DNA of 36,747 bases from SZUA-320 sp041612035 (lineage in GTDB: Bacteria; Gemmatimonadota; Gemmatimonadetes; Gemmatimonadales; GWC2-71-9), in contig JBFILX010000001.1 of assembly GCA_041612035.1 (NCBI GenBank), positions 1 to 36,747 of the forward strand. Reading direction: 5' to 3'. Each line of letters starts with the position of its first letter. Positions within the stretch are counted from its first letter, which is position 1. The notes beneath the pieces were generated by a model that searched no databases, was not told the origin of the DNA, and was given only the letters and a program-made list of their open reading frames with translations. Below, one piece after another: positions 14,672-21,822 of this stretch. A program made the translations under genes and the position numbers.

Positions 14672-15712
14672 TCAGATCGCTCCGCCCCGGCGGAGCCGCC
14701 CGATCCGGTCGTAGTGGTCGTCGTGGACCGCCAGTACCTCGCCCGCGGTGACCGTGGCGACCCCCGCCTTGCCGACCTCGACCCCGGCCGCGTAGTTCGC
14801 GATCACGGCGGCTTCCCGGACCCCGGCGCCCGCCGCCAGCATCGCCGCCGCCCAGGCGGTGACCGTGTCTCCCGCCCCCGACACGTCGAACACCTCGCGG
14901 GCCAGGCTCGGGATGTGGGTGACCGCGCGGTCGGCGGTCACCAGTACCATCCCGTCCGCGCCCAGGGTGAGGAGCAGGTTCTGCACCCGGAGCCGATCGA
15001 GCGCCTCGGGGAGGGTCGCCGCGTGGTCCAGGTCGGCCGCCGCCCCCAGCGCGCTCTCCAGCTCCCGGCGGTTGGGCTTGAACACGGTGGCCCCGGCGTA
15101 GTCGAAGAACTGCCGGAACTTGGGGTCCACCACCACCGGAATCGCCAGCGCGGCCGCCCGCTCCATCACGGCCCGGATCAGCGGGCGGGCCAGGACCCCC
15201 TTGTTGTAGTCCTCCAGGATCAGCGCGTCGGCGCCGTCCATCGTCTCGAGCGCGACCGCCGTCAGGCGCTCGAGGGCCGCGCCGTCGAGCGGGGTCTCCA
15301 CCTCCTCGTCGATCCGGACGACCTGCTGTCCCCGCGCCAGCACCCGGGTCTTGGTCGTCGAGGGCCGGCCCGCCACCGTCATCACCGACGCGTCGTCCAT
15401 CCCGAGCGCGGTCAGATGTTCGCGGAGCGTGGTGCCGTGCGCGTCGTCGCCCACCACGCCCACCAGCCGGCAGGTGGCACCCAGGGCCGCGACGTTGGCG
15501 GCCACGTTGGCGGCCCCGCCCAGCGCCGCCCGCCGCTGCCCCACCCGGACGACCGGCACCGGCGCCTCGGGCGACAGCCGGTCGGTGTCCCCCAGCAGGT
15601 ACTGGTCGAGCATCACGTCGCCCACGACCACGATCCGTCGCTCGGCGCTCGCGGCGGTGAGGGCGCCGAGGCGTTCGCGGGTCAGGCCGAAGGGAGGCGA
15701 GGTGGGCGGCAT
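14672..15712 (-). CDS. rfaE1: D-glycero-beta-D-manno-heptose-7-phosphate kinase
   Basis: Phosphorylates heptose 7-phosphate at C1 to heptose 1,7-bisphosphate in the heptose pathway that begins with GmhA. The 346-residue PfkB-fold kinase has the N-terminal signature GGAANVAANVAALG (65-78), DGADALILEDYNKGVL around residue 159-174, and the C-terminal GAGD (279-282) with catalytic Asp282. Segments such as VVVGDVMLDQYLLG and RLSPEAPVPVV identify HldE/RfaE1 rather than ribokinase. The protein ends soon after the kinase domain, so the nucleotidyltransferase half found in fused HldE is absent and must be encoded elsewhere. ATG 15712 is chosen; a longer frame to 16222 is a shadow of the asparaginase gene. 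It has its own promoter with a TTGACG -35. Confidence 0.92.
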   Translation of the reverse strand: MPPTSPPFGLTRERLGALTAASAERRIVVVGDVMLDQYLLGDTDRLSPEAPVPVVRVGQRRAALGGAANVAANVAALGATCRLVGVVGDDAHGTTLREHLTALGMDDASVMTVAGRPSTTKTRVLARGQQVVRIDEEVETPLDGAALERLTAVALETMDGADALILEDYNKGVLARPLIRAVMERAAALAIPVVVDPKFRQFFDYAGATVFKPNRRELESALGAAADLDHAATLPEALDRLRVQNLLLTLGADGMVLVTADRAVTHIPSLAREVFDVSGAGDTVTAWAAAMLAAGAGVREAAVIANYAAGVEVGKAGVATVTAGEVLAVHDDHYDRIGRLRRGGAI

Positions 15713-15755
15713 GGCCGGGTCCGGGCAGGGGAGGGGCGCGGGACGACTGCCGCCA

Positions 15756-15783
15756 AAGCTAGGACGGGGACCGGAGTCGTCAA
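15756..15783 (-). promoter_or_regulatory. Promoter of rfaE1
   Basis: On the minus strand a -35 TTGACG (15783-15778) is followed by 16 bases and a -10 TAGCTT (15761-15756), giving a leader of about 37 bases before ATG 15712. The same TTGACG/TAGCTT pair, with a 17-base spacer, occurs at the right end of the window. The -35 lies where the -35 of the divergent asparaginase promoter should be, so the two may compete. Confidence 0.55.
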
Positions 15784-15800
15784 CTCGGTCCCGGCCCCGA

Positions 15801-15806
15801 TATCTT
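15801..15806 (+). promoter_or_regulatory. -10 box of the asparaginase gene
   Basis: TATCTT (15801-15806) lies nine bases before ATG 15816 and there is no Shine-Dalgarno, which suggests a leader of at most about three bases. The expected -35 position falls in the rfaE1 -35 on the opposite strand and does not match consensus well on the plus strand. Confidence 0.4.
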
Positions 15807-15815
15807 GCCTGATCC

Positions 15816-16817
15816 ATGGATGACTTCCGAATCGAGCGGACCCGGGGCGACCTGGTGGAGTCGGTCCACCGGATCTCGCTGGCCGTGGTCCGGGCCGACG
15901 GCACGGAGGTGGCGGCGGCCGGCCGGCCCGACCTGGTCACCTTCTGGCGCTCCGCGGCCAAGCCGTTCCAGGCGCTGCCCCTGGTGGAAGACGGCGTGCT
16001 GGAGGCGTTCGGGCTCGGCAGCGAGGAACTGGCGATCGCCTGTGCCTCGCACTCCAGCGAGGCCGAGCACCTGGCGGTCGTGGAGCGGTTCCTGGCACGG
16101 ATCGGCTGCAGCGAGGACGACCTCGCCTGCGGCCCGCATCCTCCGCTGGGCGAAGCGGTGGCGCGCCAGGTGACGGCCCACGGAACCCGGCTCACGCCGC
16201 GCTGGAGCAACTGCTCCGGCAAGCACGCCGGGATGCTCGCCCTCGCCCGGCACCACGGGTGGCCGACCGCGGGGTACGAGCGGCGGGAGCACCCCGTGCA
16301 GCAGCGGATGACGGCGGTGGTGAGCGAATGGGCCGGTATCGGGGCGGATGACCTTCGCTACGGGGTGGACGGCTGCACCACGGTCTGCTTCGGGCTGTCG
16401 CTCCGCGCCATGGCGCGCGCCTACGCCCGGTTCGCCGCGGCAGAGGGAGCGGCGGCCGCGGTCCGCGACGCCATGATGGCCCACCCGCGCCTGGTGGCCG
16501 GGACCGGTCGGCTGTGCAGCGTCATGATGGAGGCGCTGCCGGGCCAGGTGGTCACCAAGATCGGCGCGGAAGGGATCTACTGCCTGGCGGTCCCCGCCAG
16601 CGGGGTGGGCCTCGCGCTGAAGGTCGAGGACGGCGACATGCGGATGGCCCCCATGGCCCTGGTGGGGGCGCTCGACGCCCTCGGCCCGGCCATCGGCCTG
16701 CCGGCACGGCCCGCCGCGCTGGACCCGTGGCGCGATTCGCCGATCACCGACACCCGCGGTCACCCGGTCGGCACCCTGCGCGCCGGAGGCCGTCCGCGGG
16801 TTTCCGCCGCGGCCTGA
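15816..16817 (+). CDS. L-asparaginase, Rhizobium etli type II family
   Basis: Hydrolyses L-asparagine to aspartate and ammonia; a 333-residue member of the class 3 (ReAII/ReAV, PF06089) asparaginases, unrelated to the bacterial type I/II enzymes. Active-site residues reported for ReAV (Ser48, Lys51, Ser80) and its zinc ligands (Cys135, Lys138, Cys189), recalled from memory, line up here with a constant shift of two: Ser46 and Lys49 in RSAAKPFQ, Ser78 in CASHSSE, Cys133 and Lys136 in NCSGKHAGM, Cys187 in VDGC. No signal peptide, so it is cytoplasmic. It begins a plus-strand run and its ATG sits just behind a -10 box. The next gene is 27 bases on; no functional link between them is evident. Confidence 0.88.
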   Translation: MDDFRIERTRGDLVESVHRISLAVVRADGTEVAAAGRPDLVTFWRSAAKPFQALPLVEDGVLEAFGLGSEELAIACASHSSEAEHLAVVERFLARIGCSEDDLACGPHPPLGEAVARQVTAHGTRLTPRWSNCSGKHAGMLALARHHGWPTAGYERREHPVQQRMTAVVSEWAGIGADDLRYGVDGCTTVCFGLSLRAMARAYARFAAAEGAAAAVRDAMMAHPRLVAGTGRLCSVMMEALPGQVVTKIGAEGIYCLAVPASGVGLALKVEDGDMRMAPMALVGALDALGPAIGLPARPAALDPWRDSPITDTRGHPVGTLRAGGRPRVSAAA

Positions 16818-16844
16818 CCGATCCGGGTACGGTCCCTCCTTCCC

Positions 16845-17489
16845 ATGGTTCCCACAGTGGACGCGTTCGCCCCGCTGGACGGCCCCACCGGCGCGCTGGT
16901 CGCGCTCGCGGCCGCCATCGGCACCGGCGAGCCCGACCGGATCGGCGCGGCGTGCGCGGACGCGGTCGGCGCCGGGGTGGCCGGGGCCTGGGCCGACGAG
17001 CTGCTGCTCCAGTCGGTGCTCATGGTGGGCTATCCGCGCGCGCTGGTCGCCGCCGGGATCTGGCGCGAGGTCAGCGGGGTCGCCGCACCGGGGGCCGACG
17101 TCTCCGAGAAGGAGTCGCCCGCCGACTGGGTCGCCCGCGGCGCGGCCACCTGCGCGCGGGTCTACGGCGAGAACTACGAGCAGCTCCGCCGCAACGTGCG
17201 GACCCTGCACCCGGCGCTGGACCGCTGGATGATCGCCGAGGGGTACGGCCGGGTGCTGTCACGCCCGGGGCTGGACCTGAAACGGCGCCAGCTGTGCACC
17301 GTGGCCCAGATCGCGGTGCTGGAGGCGCCCCGCCAGCTGCACTCGCACCTGCGCGGCGCGCTGCACGCGGGCGCGACGGTCGCCGAAGTGGACGCCGCGC
17401 TGCGCATCGCCGGGCCCTTCCTGACGGCGGAGGCCTCGGGGGTGGCCGCCAGGGTCTGGGCCGCGATGCGGCCGGGGGGGCCGGCATGA
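16845..17489 (+). CDS. Carboxymuconolactone decarboxylase-fold protein
   Basis: A 214-residue helical protein of the carboxymuconolactone decarboxylase/AhpD superfamily. The recognisable part is the segment LKRRQLCTVAQIAVLEAPRQ followed by LHSHLRGALHAGATVAEVDA (about residues 147-185), matching the PcaC-type pattern of a helix with paired His and then a GAT turn. A second helical repeat may lie in residues 15-60. The AhpD redox CxxC is absent, so peroxidase activity is unlikely; the reaction is unknown. ATG 16845 has a CCTCC-rich upstream sequence and no good Shine-Dalgarno. Its TGA overlaps the ATG of obgE, so it is probably co-translated with that ribosome-assembly GTPase. Confidence 0.75.
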   Translation: MVPTVDAFAPLDGPTGALVALAAAIGTGEPDRIGAACADAVGAGVAGAWADELLLQSVLMVGYPRALVAAGIWREVSGVAAPGADVSEKESPADWVARGAATCARVYGENYEQLRRNVRTLHPALDRWMIAEGYGRVLSRPGLDLKRRQLCTVAQIAVLEAPRQLHSHLRGALHAGATVAEVDAALRIAGPFLTAEASGVAARVWAAMRPGGPA

Positions 17490-18505
17490 GCTTCGTCGAC
17501 CTGGCCCGGGTCCAGGTCGTGGCTGGCACCGGCGGCTCGGGCGCCAGCTCGTTCGCGCGGTTCAAGTACGTGCCCAAGGGCGGGCCGGACGGGGGCGACG
17601 GCGGTCGCGGCGGGAGCGTGTTCGTCCGGGCCGACCGCAACCTCGCGACCCTGCTCGACTACACCTATCGCAAGGTCTGGAAGGCCGACCGCGGCGTGCA
17701 CGGGAAGGGGAAGAAGATGACGGGGGCGTCGGGCAAGGACATCTACCTGCCGGTGCCGGTCGGCACCGTGGTGCGCGATGCCGACAGCGGCGAGGTGCTG
17801 GGGGAGGCGCTCGATCCCGACCACCCGATCCTCGTCGCCCGGGGCGGACGGGGCGGCCGCGGCAACGCCCAGTTCGCCACCCCGACCCACCAGGCCCCCC
17901 GGGAGTGGGAGCCGGGCGAGGAGGGCCAGCAGCGCGAGATCGAACTGGAGCTGAAGCTCATCGCCGACGTGGGGCTGGTGGGCGAGCCCAACGCCGGCAA
18001 GAGCACCCTCCTCTCGGTGATCTCCGCCGCCCGCCCCAAGATCGCCGACTACCCGTTCACCACCCTGGAGCCCAACCTCGGCGTGGTGAACCTCGGCCGC
18101 GGCCGGTCGTTCGTGGTGGCCGACATCCCCGGGATCATCGAGGGCGCTCACGAGGGCCGGGGACTCGGCCTCACCTTCCTCCGGCACGTCGAGCGCACCC
18201 GGCTGCTGGCCTTCCTCCTCCCCCTCGACCAGGAGGACCCGCAGGCGGCGTACGACCGGCTGCGGCGGGAGATCCGGCTCCACTCCGAGGCGCTCTACCA
18301 TCGGCCCCACCTGGTGGTGCTCACCAAGCGCGACCTCCTCCCCGCCGACGCGCCGCTGCCCCGGATCGACGCCCCCGGGGCCCTGGCCGTGATGACCATT
18401 TCGGGCGTGGCGGGCACCGGGCTCGAGGAGCTGACGCGGCGGCTCGGGCGATGGGTCGAAGCGGAGCGGGACGCGGAGGCCGAGGCGGACCGCGATGACT
18501 TCTGA
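17486..18505 (+). CDS. obgE: GTPase Obg (CgtA)
   Basis: An essential GTPase of late 50S subunit assembly and stress control. The 339-residue protein has the glycine-rich Obg fold (VAGTGGSGASSF, GGPDGGDGGRGG, GGRGGRGNAQF; residues 12-131), then the G domain with G1 GEPNAGKS (166-173), PFTT switch I (190-193), G3 DIPG (213-216) and G4 TKRD (280-283). No C-terminal OCT domain is present, so it is the short form. ATG 17486 overlaps the previous stop; a run of seven G (17474-17480) at the end of the upstream gene serves as a strong Shine-Dalgarno-like sequence. In many bacteria obg follows rplU-rpmA; here it does not. Confidence 0.97.
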   Translation: MSFVDLARVQVVAGTGGSGASSFARFKYVPKGGPDGGDGGRGGSVFVRADRNLATLLDYTYRKVWKADRGVHGKGKKMTGASGKDIYLPVPVGTVVRDADSGEVLGEALDPDHPILVARGGRGGRGNAQFATPTHQAPREWEPGEEGQQREIELELKLIADVGLVGEPNAGKSTLLSVISAARPKIADYPFTTLEPNLGVVNLGRGRSFVVADIPGIIEGAHEGRGLGLTFLRHVERTRLLAFLLPLDQEDPQAAYDRLRREIRLHSEALYHRPHLVVLTKRDLLPADAPLPRIDAPGALAVMTISGVAGTGLEELTRRLGRWVEAERDAEAEADRDDF

Positions 18506-19622
18506 GGAACCGGGCGCGCTCCGCGGCACCGCCCGCGACGCCTACCTCGCGCTCGCCATGGTTCCCGGCATCGGAGCGGCCCGGCTCGGCGCGCTCCTGC
18601 ACGCCTTCGGCACCGCCGAGGCGGCCCTCGGCGCAAGCCGGGCGCGGCTCCAGGGGGTCCCCGGCATCGGCACCGCGGCCGCGTCGGCCATCACGTCCGC
18701 CGACCGGCACGCCGGCCGGCGGGCCCGGGAGCGGTGCGAGGCCCTCGGGGGCCGGGTCCTGCTTCCGGGTGATCGCGGCTTCCCGGGGCGCCTGCGGACC
18801 ATTCCCGACCCGCCCGTCGCGCTCTTCGCGCTGGGCGCGCCGGAGCTGCTCGTCGCCCCGTCGGTGGCGGTGGTGGGAAGCCGGGACCCGTCGCCCTACG
18901 GCCGCGAGGTCTGCGCGGCGGTGTCGGCCGGGGCCGCCGAGGCCGGGCTCGTGGTGGTGAGCGGGATGGCGCGCGGGCTCGACGCGGTCGCCCACGGGGC
19001 CGCGCTCGAGGCCGGCGGCACCACGGTGGGGATCCTGGGGAACGGGTTGGGCGTCATCTACCCCGCGGCCAACCGGGCGCTCTACGCCGCGGTGGCGGAG
19101 CACGGCCTGCTCCTCACCGAGCTGCCCCCGGGGGAGCGGCCCCACGCGGGCAGCTTCCCCCAGCGCAACCGGCTCATCGCGGGGCTCGCGGCGGCGACCG
19201 TCGTGGTGGAGGCGGCGGCGGGATCGGGTGCGCTGATCACCGCCGGCCACGCCCTGGAGCAGGGACGGGAGGTGCTCGCGGTCCCCGGCCCGGTGACCTC
19301 CCGCACGTCGGTGGGGACCAACCGGCTCCTGCGCGACGGGGCCCGGCCGCTGCTCGAGATGACCGACCTGCTGGAGCTGTATCCGGGGGCCCCCCGGCCG
19401 GGCCCGGAGGTCGAGGCCACCGGGCGCGACCCCCGACACCGCCTCCTGGCCCTGTTGCGGGGCGGACCCCGCCACGTCGACCAGCTGGCCCGGGGCCTCG
19501 CGGCCTCCTCGTCGGACACCCTGGCCCTGCTGGGCGGCCTCGAGATCGAAGGCACGGTGGAGCAGCGGCCGGGCCTCGTCTTCGCCCGGCGAGGCACCGC
19601 GGCGGTCCTCTCGCCGACCTGA
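18495..19622 (+). CDS. dprA: DNA-processing protein DprA (Smf)
   Basis: Binds incoming single-stranded DNA during natural transformation and loads RecA. The 375-residue protein has an N-terminal helix-hairpin-helix/SAM-like part (GIGAARL and GIGTAAASAI), the Rossmann-like DprA core with VVGSRDPSPYG, VSGMARGLDAVAHGAAL, FPQRNRLIAGL and AVPGP, and a C-terminal winged-helix domain (about residues 310-370). Its start lies 11 bases inside the obgE end. Presence of dprA alone does not prove competence, since the gene is near universal. A 41-base gap with a C9 homopolymer and a -10 box follows before hemW. Confidence 0.95.
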   Translation: MTSEEPGALRGTARDAYLALAMVPGIGAARLGALLHAFGTAEAALGASRARLQGVPGIGTAAASAITSADRHAGRRARERCEALGGRVLLPGDRGFPGRLRTIPDPPVALFALGAPELLVAPSVAVVGSRDPSPYGREVCAAVSAGAAEAGLVVVSGMARGLDAVAHGAALEAGGTTVGILGNGLGVIYPAANRALYAAVAEHGLLLTELPPGERPHAGSFPQRNRLIAGLAAATVVVEAAAGSGALITAGHALEQGREVLAVPGPVTSRTSVGTNRLLRDGARPLLEMTDLLELYPGAPRPGPEVEATGRDPRHRLLALLRGGPRHVDQLARGLAASSSDTLALLGGLEIEGTVEQRPGLVFARRGTAAVLSPT

Positions 19623-19650
19623 GCGCGCCCCCCCCCGGCCCCACCCGGGG

Positions 19651-19656
19651 TAGCTT
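19651..19656 (+). promoter_or_regulatory. -10 box directly before hemW
   Basis: TAGCTT (19651-19656) stands exactly seven bases before the hemW ATG (19664), so transcription would start at the A of the start codon. There is no Shine-Dalgarno between them. The -35 position falls in a C-rich run and shows no consensus. TAGCTT is also the -10 of two better-supported promoters in the window. Confidence 0.4.
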
Positions 19657-19663
19657 CCGCGCC

Positions 19664-20806
19664 ATGCTCGTCTACCTGCACGTGCCGTTCTGCGCCCGCC
19701 GGTGCAGCTACTGCGACTTCGCCATCGCCGTCCGGCGGGAGACGCCGTCCGACGCCTACGCCGACGCGGTCCTGGCCGAGTGGCGCCTGCGCCAGGGGCA
19801 CCCCGGGTGGGCCGAGTCGCCGTCGGTCCGGTCCCTCTACCTGGGTGGCGGGACCCCGAGCCGGCTGGCCCCCGAGGCCCTGGAGCGGATCCTGGTCGGC
19901 CTCCGCGGGGACCGCCCCCTGGCCCCGGACGCCGAGGTCACCCTGGAAGCCAACCCCGACGACGTCACCCCCGACCGGGTGGACCGCTGGGTCGCGGCCG
20001 GCATCAACCGGGTGTCGCTCGGAGTCCAGAGTTTCGCGCCCGCGGTGCTGGCGTGGATGCACCGGACCCACACCACCGGGCAGATCGGCGCCGCGGTCCG
20101 CGCACTTCGGTCAGGGGGCGTGGGCAATCTGAGCCTCGACCTCATCTACGGCCTGCCGCCCAGCCTCGACCGACGCTGGCTCGACGACCTGGACCGCGCC
20201 TTCGCCCTGGAGCCCGAGCACCTCTCGCTCTATGCCCTTACGGTGGAGCCGCGGACGCCGCTGGGCCGGTGGACCGTGCGGGGCGAGGTGGTGCCCGCCT
20301 CCGACGACCGCGCGGCGGACGAGTACCTGGAAGCCCATGAGCGCCTGGTGACCGGCGGGTTCGAGCACTACGAGGTCTCGAACGCCGCCCGGCCCGGTTT
20401 CCGGGCCCGGCACAACGCCGGGTACTGGCGCCGGGAAGACTTCCTCGGCCTCGGGCCGAGCGCGCACGGCGCGGCCGGCCGGGTGCGGAGCTGGAACCTC
20501 AGGGAGTGGGAGGCGTACCGGCGCGCGGTCGCGTCCGGCACCGATCCCGAGGCCGGTCGGGAGGTCCTCACCGACGCCCAGCTCCTCCTGGAAGCCCGGT
20601 ACCTGGGGTTGCGAACCGACGACGGCGTGCCGAGCGCCCTGGTGCCGCCGCCCCACCGGGCGCGCTGGGGCGCCCAGGGATGGGCCCGCGAGGGGGAAGG
20701 ACGCCTGAGGCTCACGGCATCGGGGTGGCTCCGGCTCGACGCGTTGGTGGCCAGCCTGCCCGAGGACTCCTTAGATTTTTCCGAATGCCTGCCGTCGAGC
20801 CGCTGA
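19664..20806 (+). CDS. hemW: Heme chaperone HemW (radical SAM, formerly HemN-like)
   Basis: A 380-residue radical SAM protein that binds heme and delivers it to target proteins; older annotations call it oxygen-independent coproporphyrinogen III oxidase. The 4Fe-4S motif CARRCSYC has Cys10, Cys14 and Cys17, followed by Phe in the HemW-typical CDF, unlike true HemN. The SAM-binding GGGTPS is at 61-66, and LSLDLIYGLP and GFEHYEVSNAARPG are family-typical. The N terminus MLVYLHVPFC starts at the usual place for the short HemW form, supporting ATG 19664. It overlaps hrcA by 22 bases and its 3' end contains the probable hrcA promoter. Confidence 0.93.
   Translation: MLVYLHVPFCARRCSYCDFAIAVRRETPSDAYADAVLAEWRLRQGHPGWAESPSVRSLYLGGGTPSRLAPEALERILVGLRGDRPLAPDAEVTLEANPDDVTPDRVDRWVAAGINRVSLGVQSFAPAVLAWMHRTHTTGQIGAAVRALRSGGVGNLSLDLIYGLPPSLDRRWLDDLDRAFALEPEHLSLYALTVEPRTPLGRWTVRGEVVPASDDRAADEYLEAHERLVTGGFEHYEVSNAARPGFRARHNAGYWRREDFLGLGPSAHGAAGRVRSWNLREWEAYRRAVASGTDPEAGREVLTDAQLLLEARYLGLRTDDGVPSALVPPPHRARWGAQGWAREGEGRLRLTASGWLRLDALVASLPEDSLDFSECLPSSR
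20772..20777 (+). promoter_or_regulatory. -10 box of hrcA inside hemW
   Basis: TAGATT (20772-20777) is seven bases before the hrcA ATG (20785), the same spacing as at hemW, and is followed by a T-rich stretch unusual for this genome. No Shine-Dalgarno lies before the ATG, so a leaderless hrcA message is likely. No clear -35 is present; TTGGTG at 20744 is too far. Confidence 0.4.
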
Positions 20807-21822
20807 GCGAGCGCGAACGCACCGTCCTGGAGGCGGTGATCCAGACGTACATCGAGACCGCGGAACCGGCGGGAAGCGGCACGATCGCGCGCCGGTTCCC
20901 GATCGGGCTCTCGCCCGCGTCCATCCGTCACACCATGAGCGAGCTCGAGGCCAAGGGATACCTCTATCACCCCCACGCCTCGGCGGGCCGGATCCCGACC
21001 GACCTCGCCTACCGGCTCTACGTGAACGACCTCATGCGGCTCTCGCCGCCCAGCAGCCAGGACCGCGAGCTGCTCCGGCGCCAGCTCCAGCCCGGGCGCT
21101 CCGCCATCGAGGAGATCCTCCGGCGCGCCGCCCAGGTGCTGGGGGTGCTGACCCAGGAGCTGGGGGTGGCGGTGGCCCCCCGGCTGGAAGACGTGGTGCT
21201 GGAGCGGCTCGACCTGGTGCACGTGGCGTCGGAGCGCCTGCTGCTGGTCTTCCATCTCCGGAGCGGCGCCGTCCGCACCATCTTCGTGCAGATCCCGGCG
21301 TCCGTGGCGCCGGGCACGGTGGAGCACGTGGCGCGGGTGCTCAACGAGCGGCTCGGCGGGCTCACCCTGCGGGAGATCCGGGCCACGCTGGGCGCCCGCC
21401 TGCGCGATGCGGGGGCGCCGGGGGAGGGCAGCGACCTGCTCAACATCTTCATCGCCGAGGGCGAGGAGATCTTCGACCTGTCGGGCGACGGCGAACGGGT
21501 CGTGCTCGGCAGCGCGGAGATGCTGGCCAGCCAGCCGGAGTTCGCCTCCAACGAGCGGATGCGGGGCCTGCTGAGCCTCACCGAGCGGCGCGACGTGCTG
21601 CGCGAGGCCCTGTCCCGGCGCGAGGGCGGGGGGCTCTCCATCACCATCGGGGCCGAGCACGCCGACCCCCGGCTGGCGGACTTCACCCTGGTGACCTCCA
21701 CCTACCACTTCGGCGACCTCACCGGGGTGATCGGGGTCATCGGCCCGACCCGGATGCCCTACGACAAGATCATCGGCCTGGTCGGCCACACCAGCCGGCT
21801 GGTGGAGGGGCTCGTCGAGTGA
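20785..21822 (+). CDS. hrcA: Heat-inducible transcription repressor HrcA
   Basis: Represses class I heat-shock genes by binding CIRCE operators; activity depends on GroEL. The 345-residue protein has the N-terminal winged helix (LSERERTVLEAVIQTYIETA, then GLSPASIRHTMSELEAKGYL and HPHASAGRIPTDLAYRLYV), the dimerisation region and the GAF-like domain, ending with ITIGAEH and GVIGPTRMPYDKII. ATG 20785 overlaps hemW; the longer frame upstream belongs to the hemW shadow. In Firmicutes hrcA is followed by grpE and dnaK, but here dnaJ follows directly with a GTGA overlap. I found no CIRCE (TTAGCACTC-N9-GAGTGCTAA) in the window, so its targets must lie elsewhere. Confidence 0.95.
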   Translation: MPAVEPLSERERTVLEAVIQTYIETAEPAGSGTIARRFPIGLSPASIRHTMSELEAKGYLYHPHASAGRIPTDLAYRLYVNDLMRLSPPSSQDRELLRRQLQPGRSAIEEILRRAAQVLGVLTQELGVAVAPRLEDVVLERLDLVHVASERLLLVFHLRSGAVRTIFVQIPASVAPGTVEHVARVLNERLGGLTLREIRATLGARLRDAGAPGEGSDLLNIFIAEGEEIFDLSGDGERVVLGSAEMLASQPEFASNERMRGLLSLTERRDVLREALSRREGGGLSITIGAEHADPRLADFTLVTSTYHFGDLTGVIGVIGPTRMPYDKIIGLVGHTSRLVEGLVE

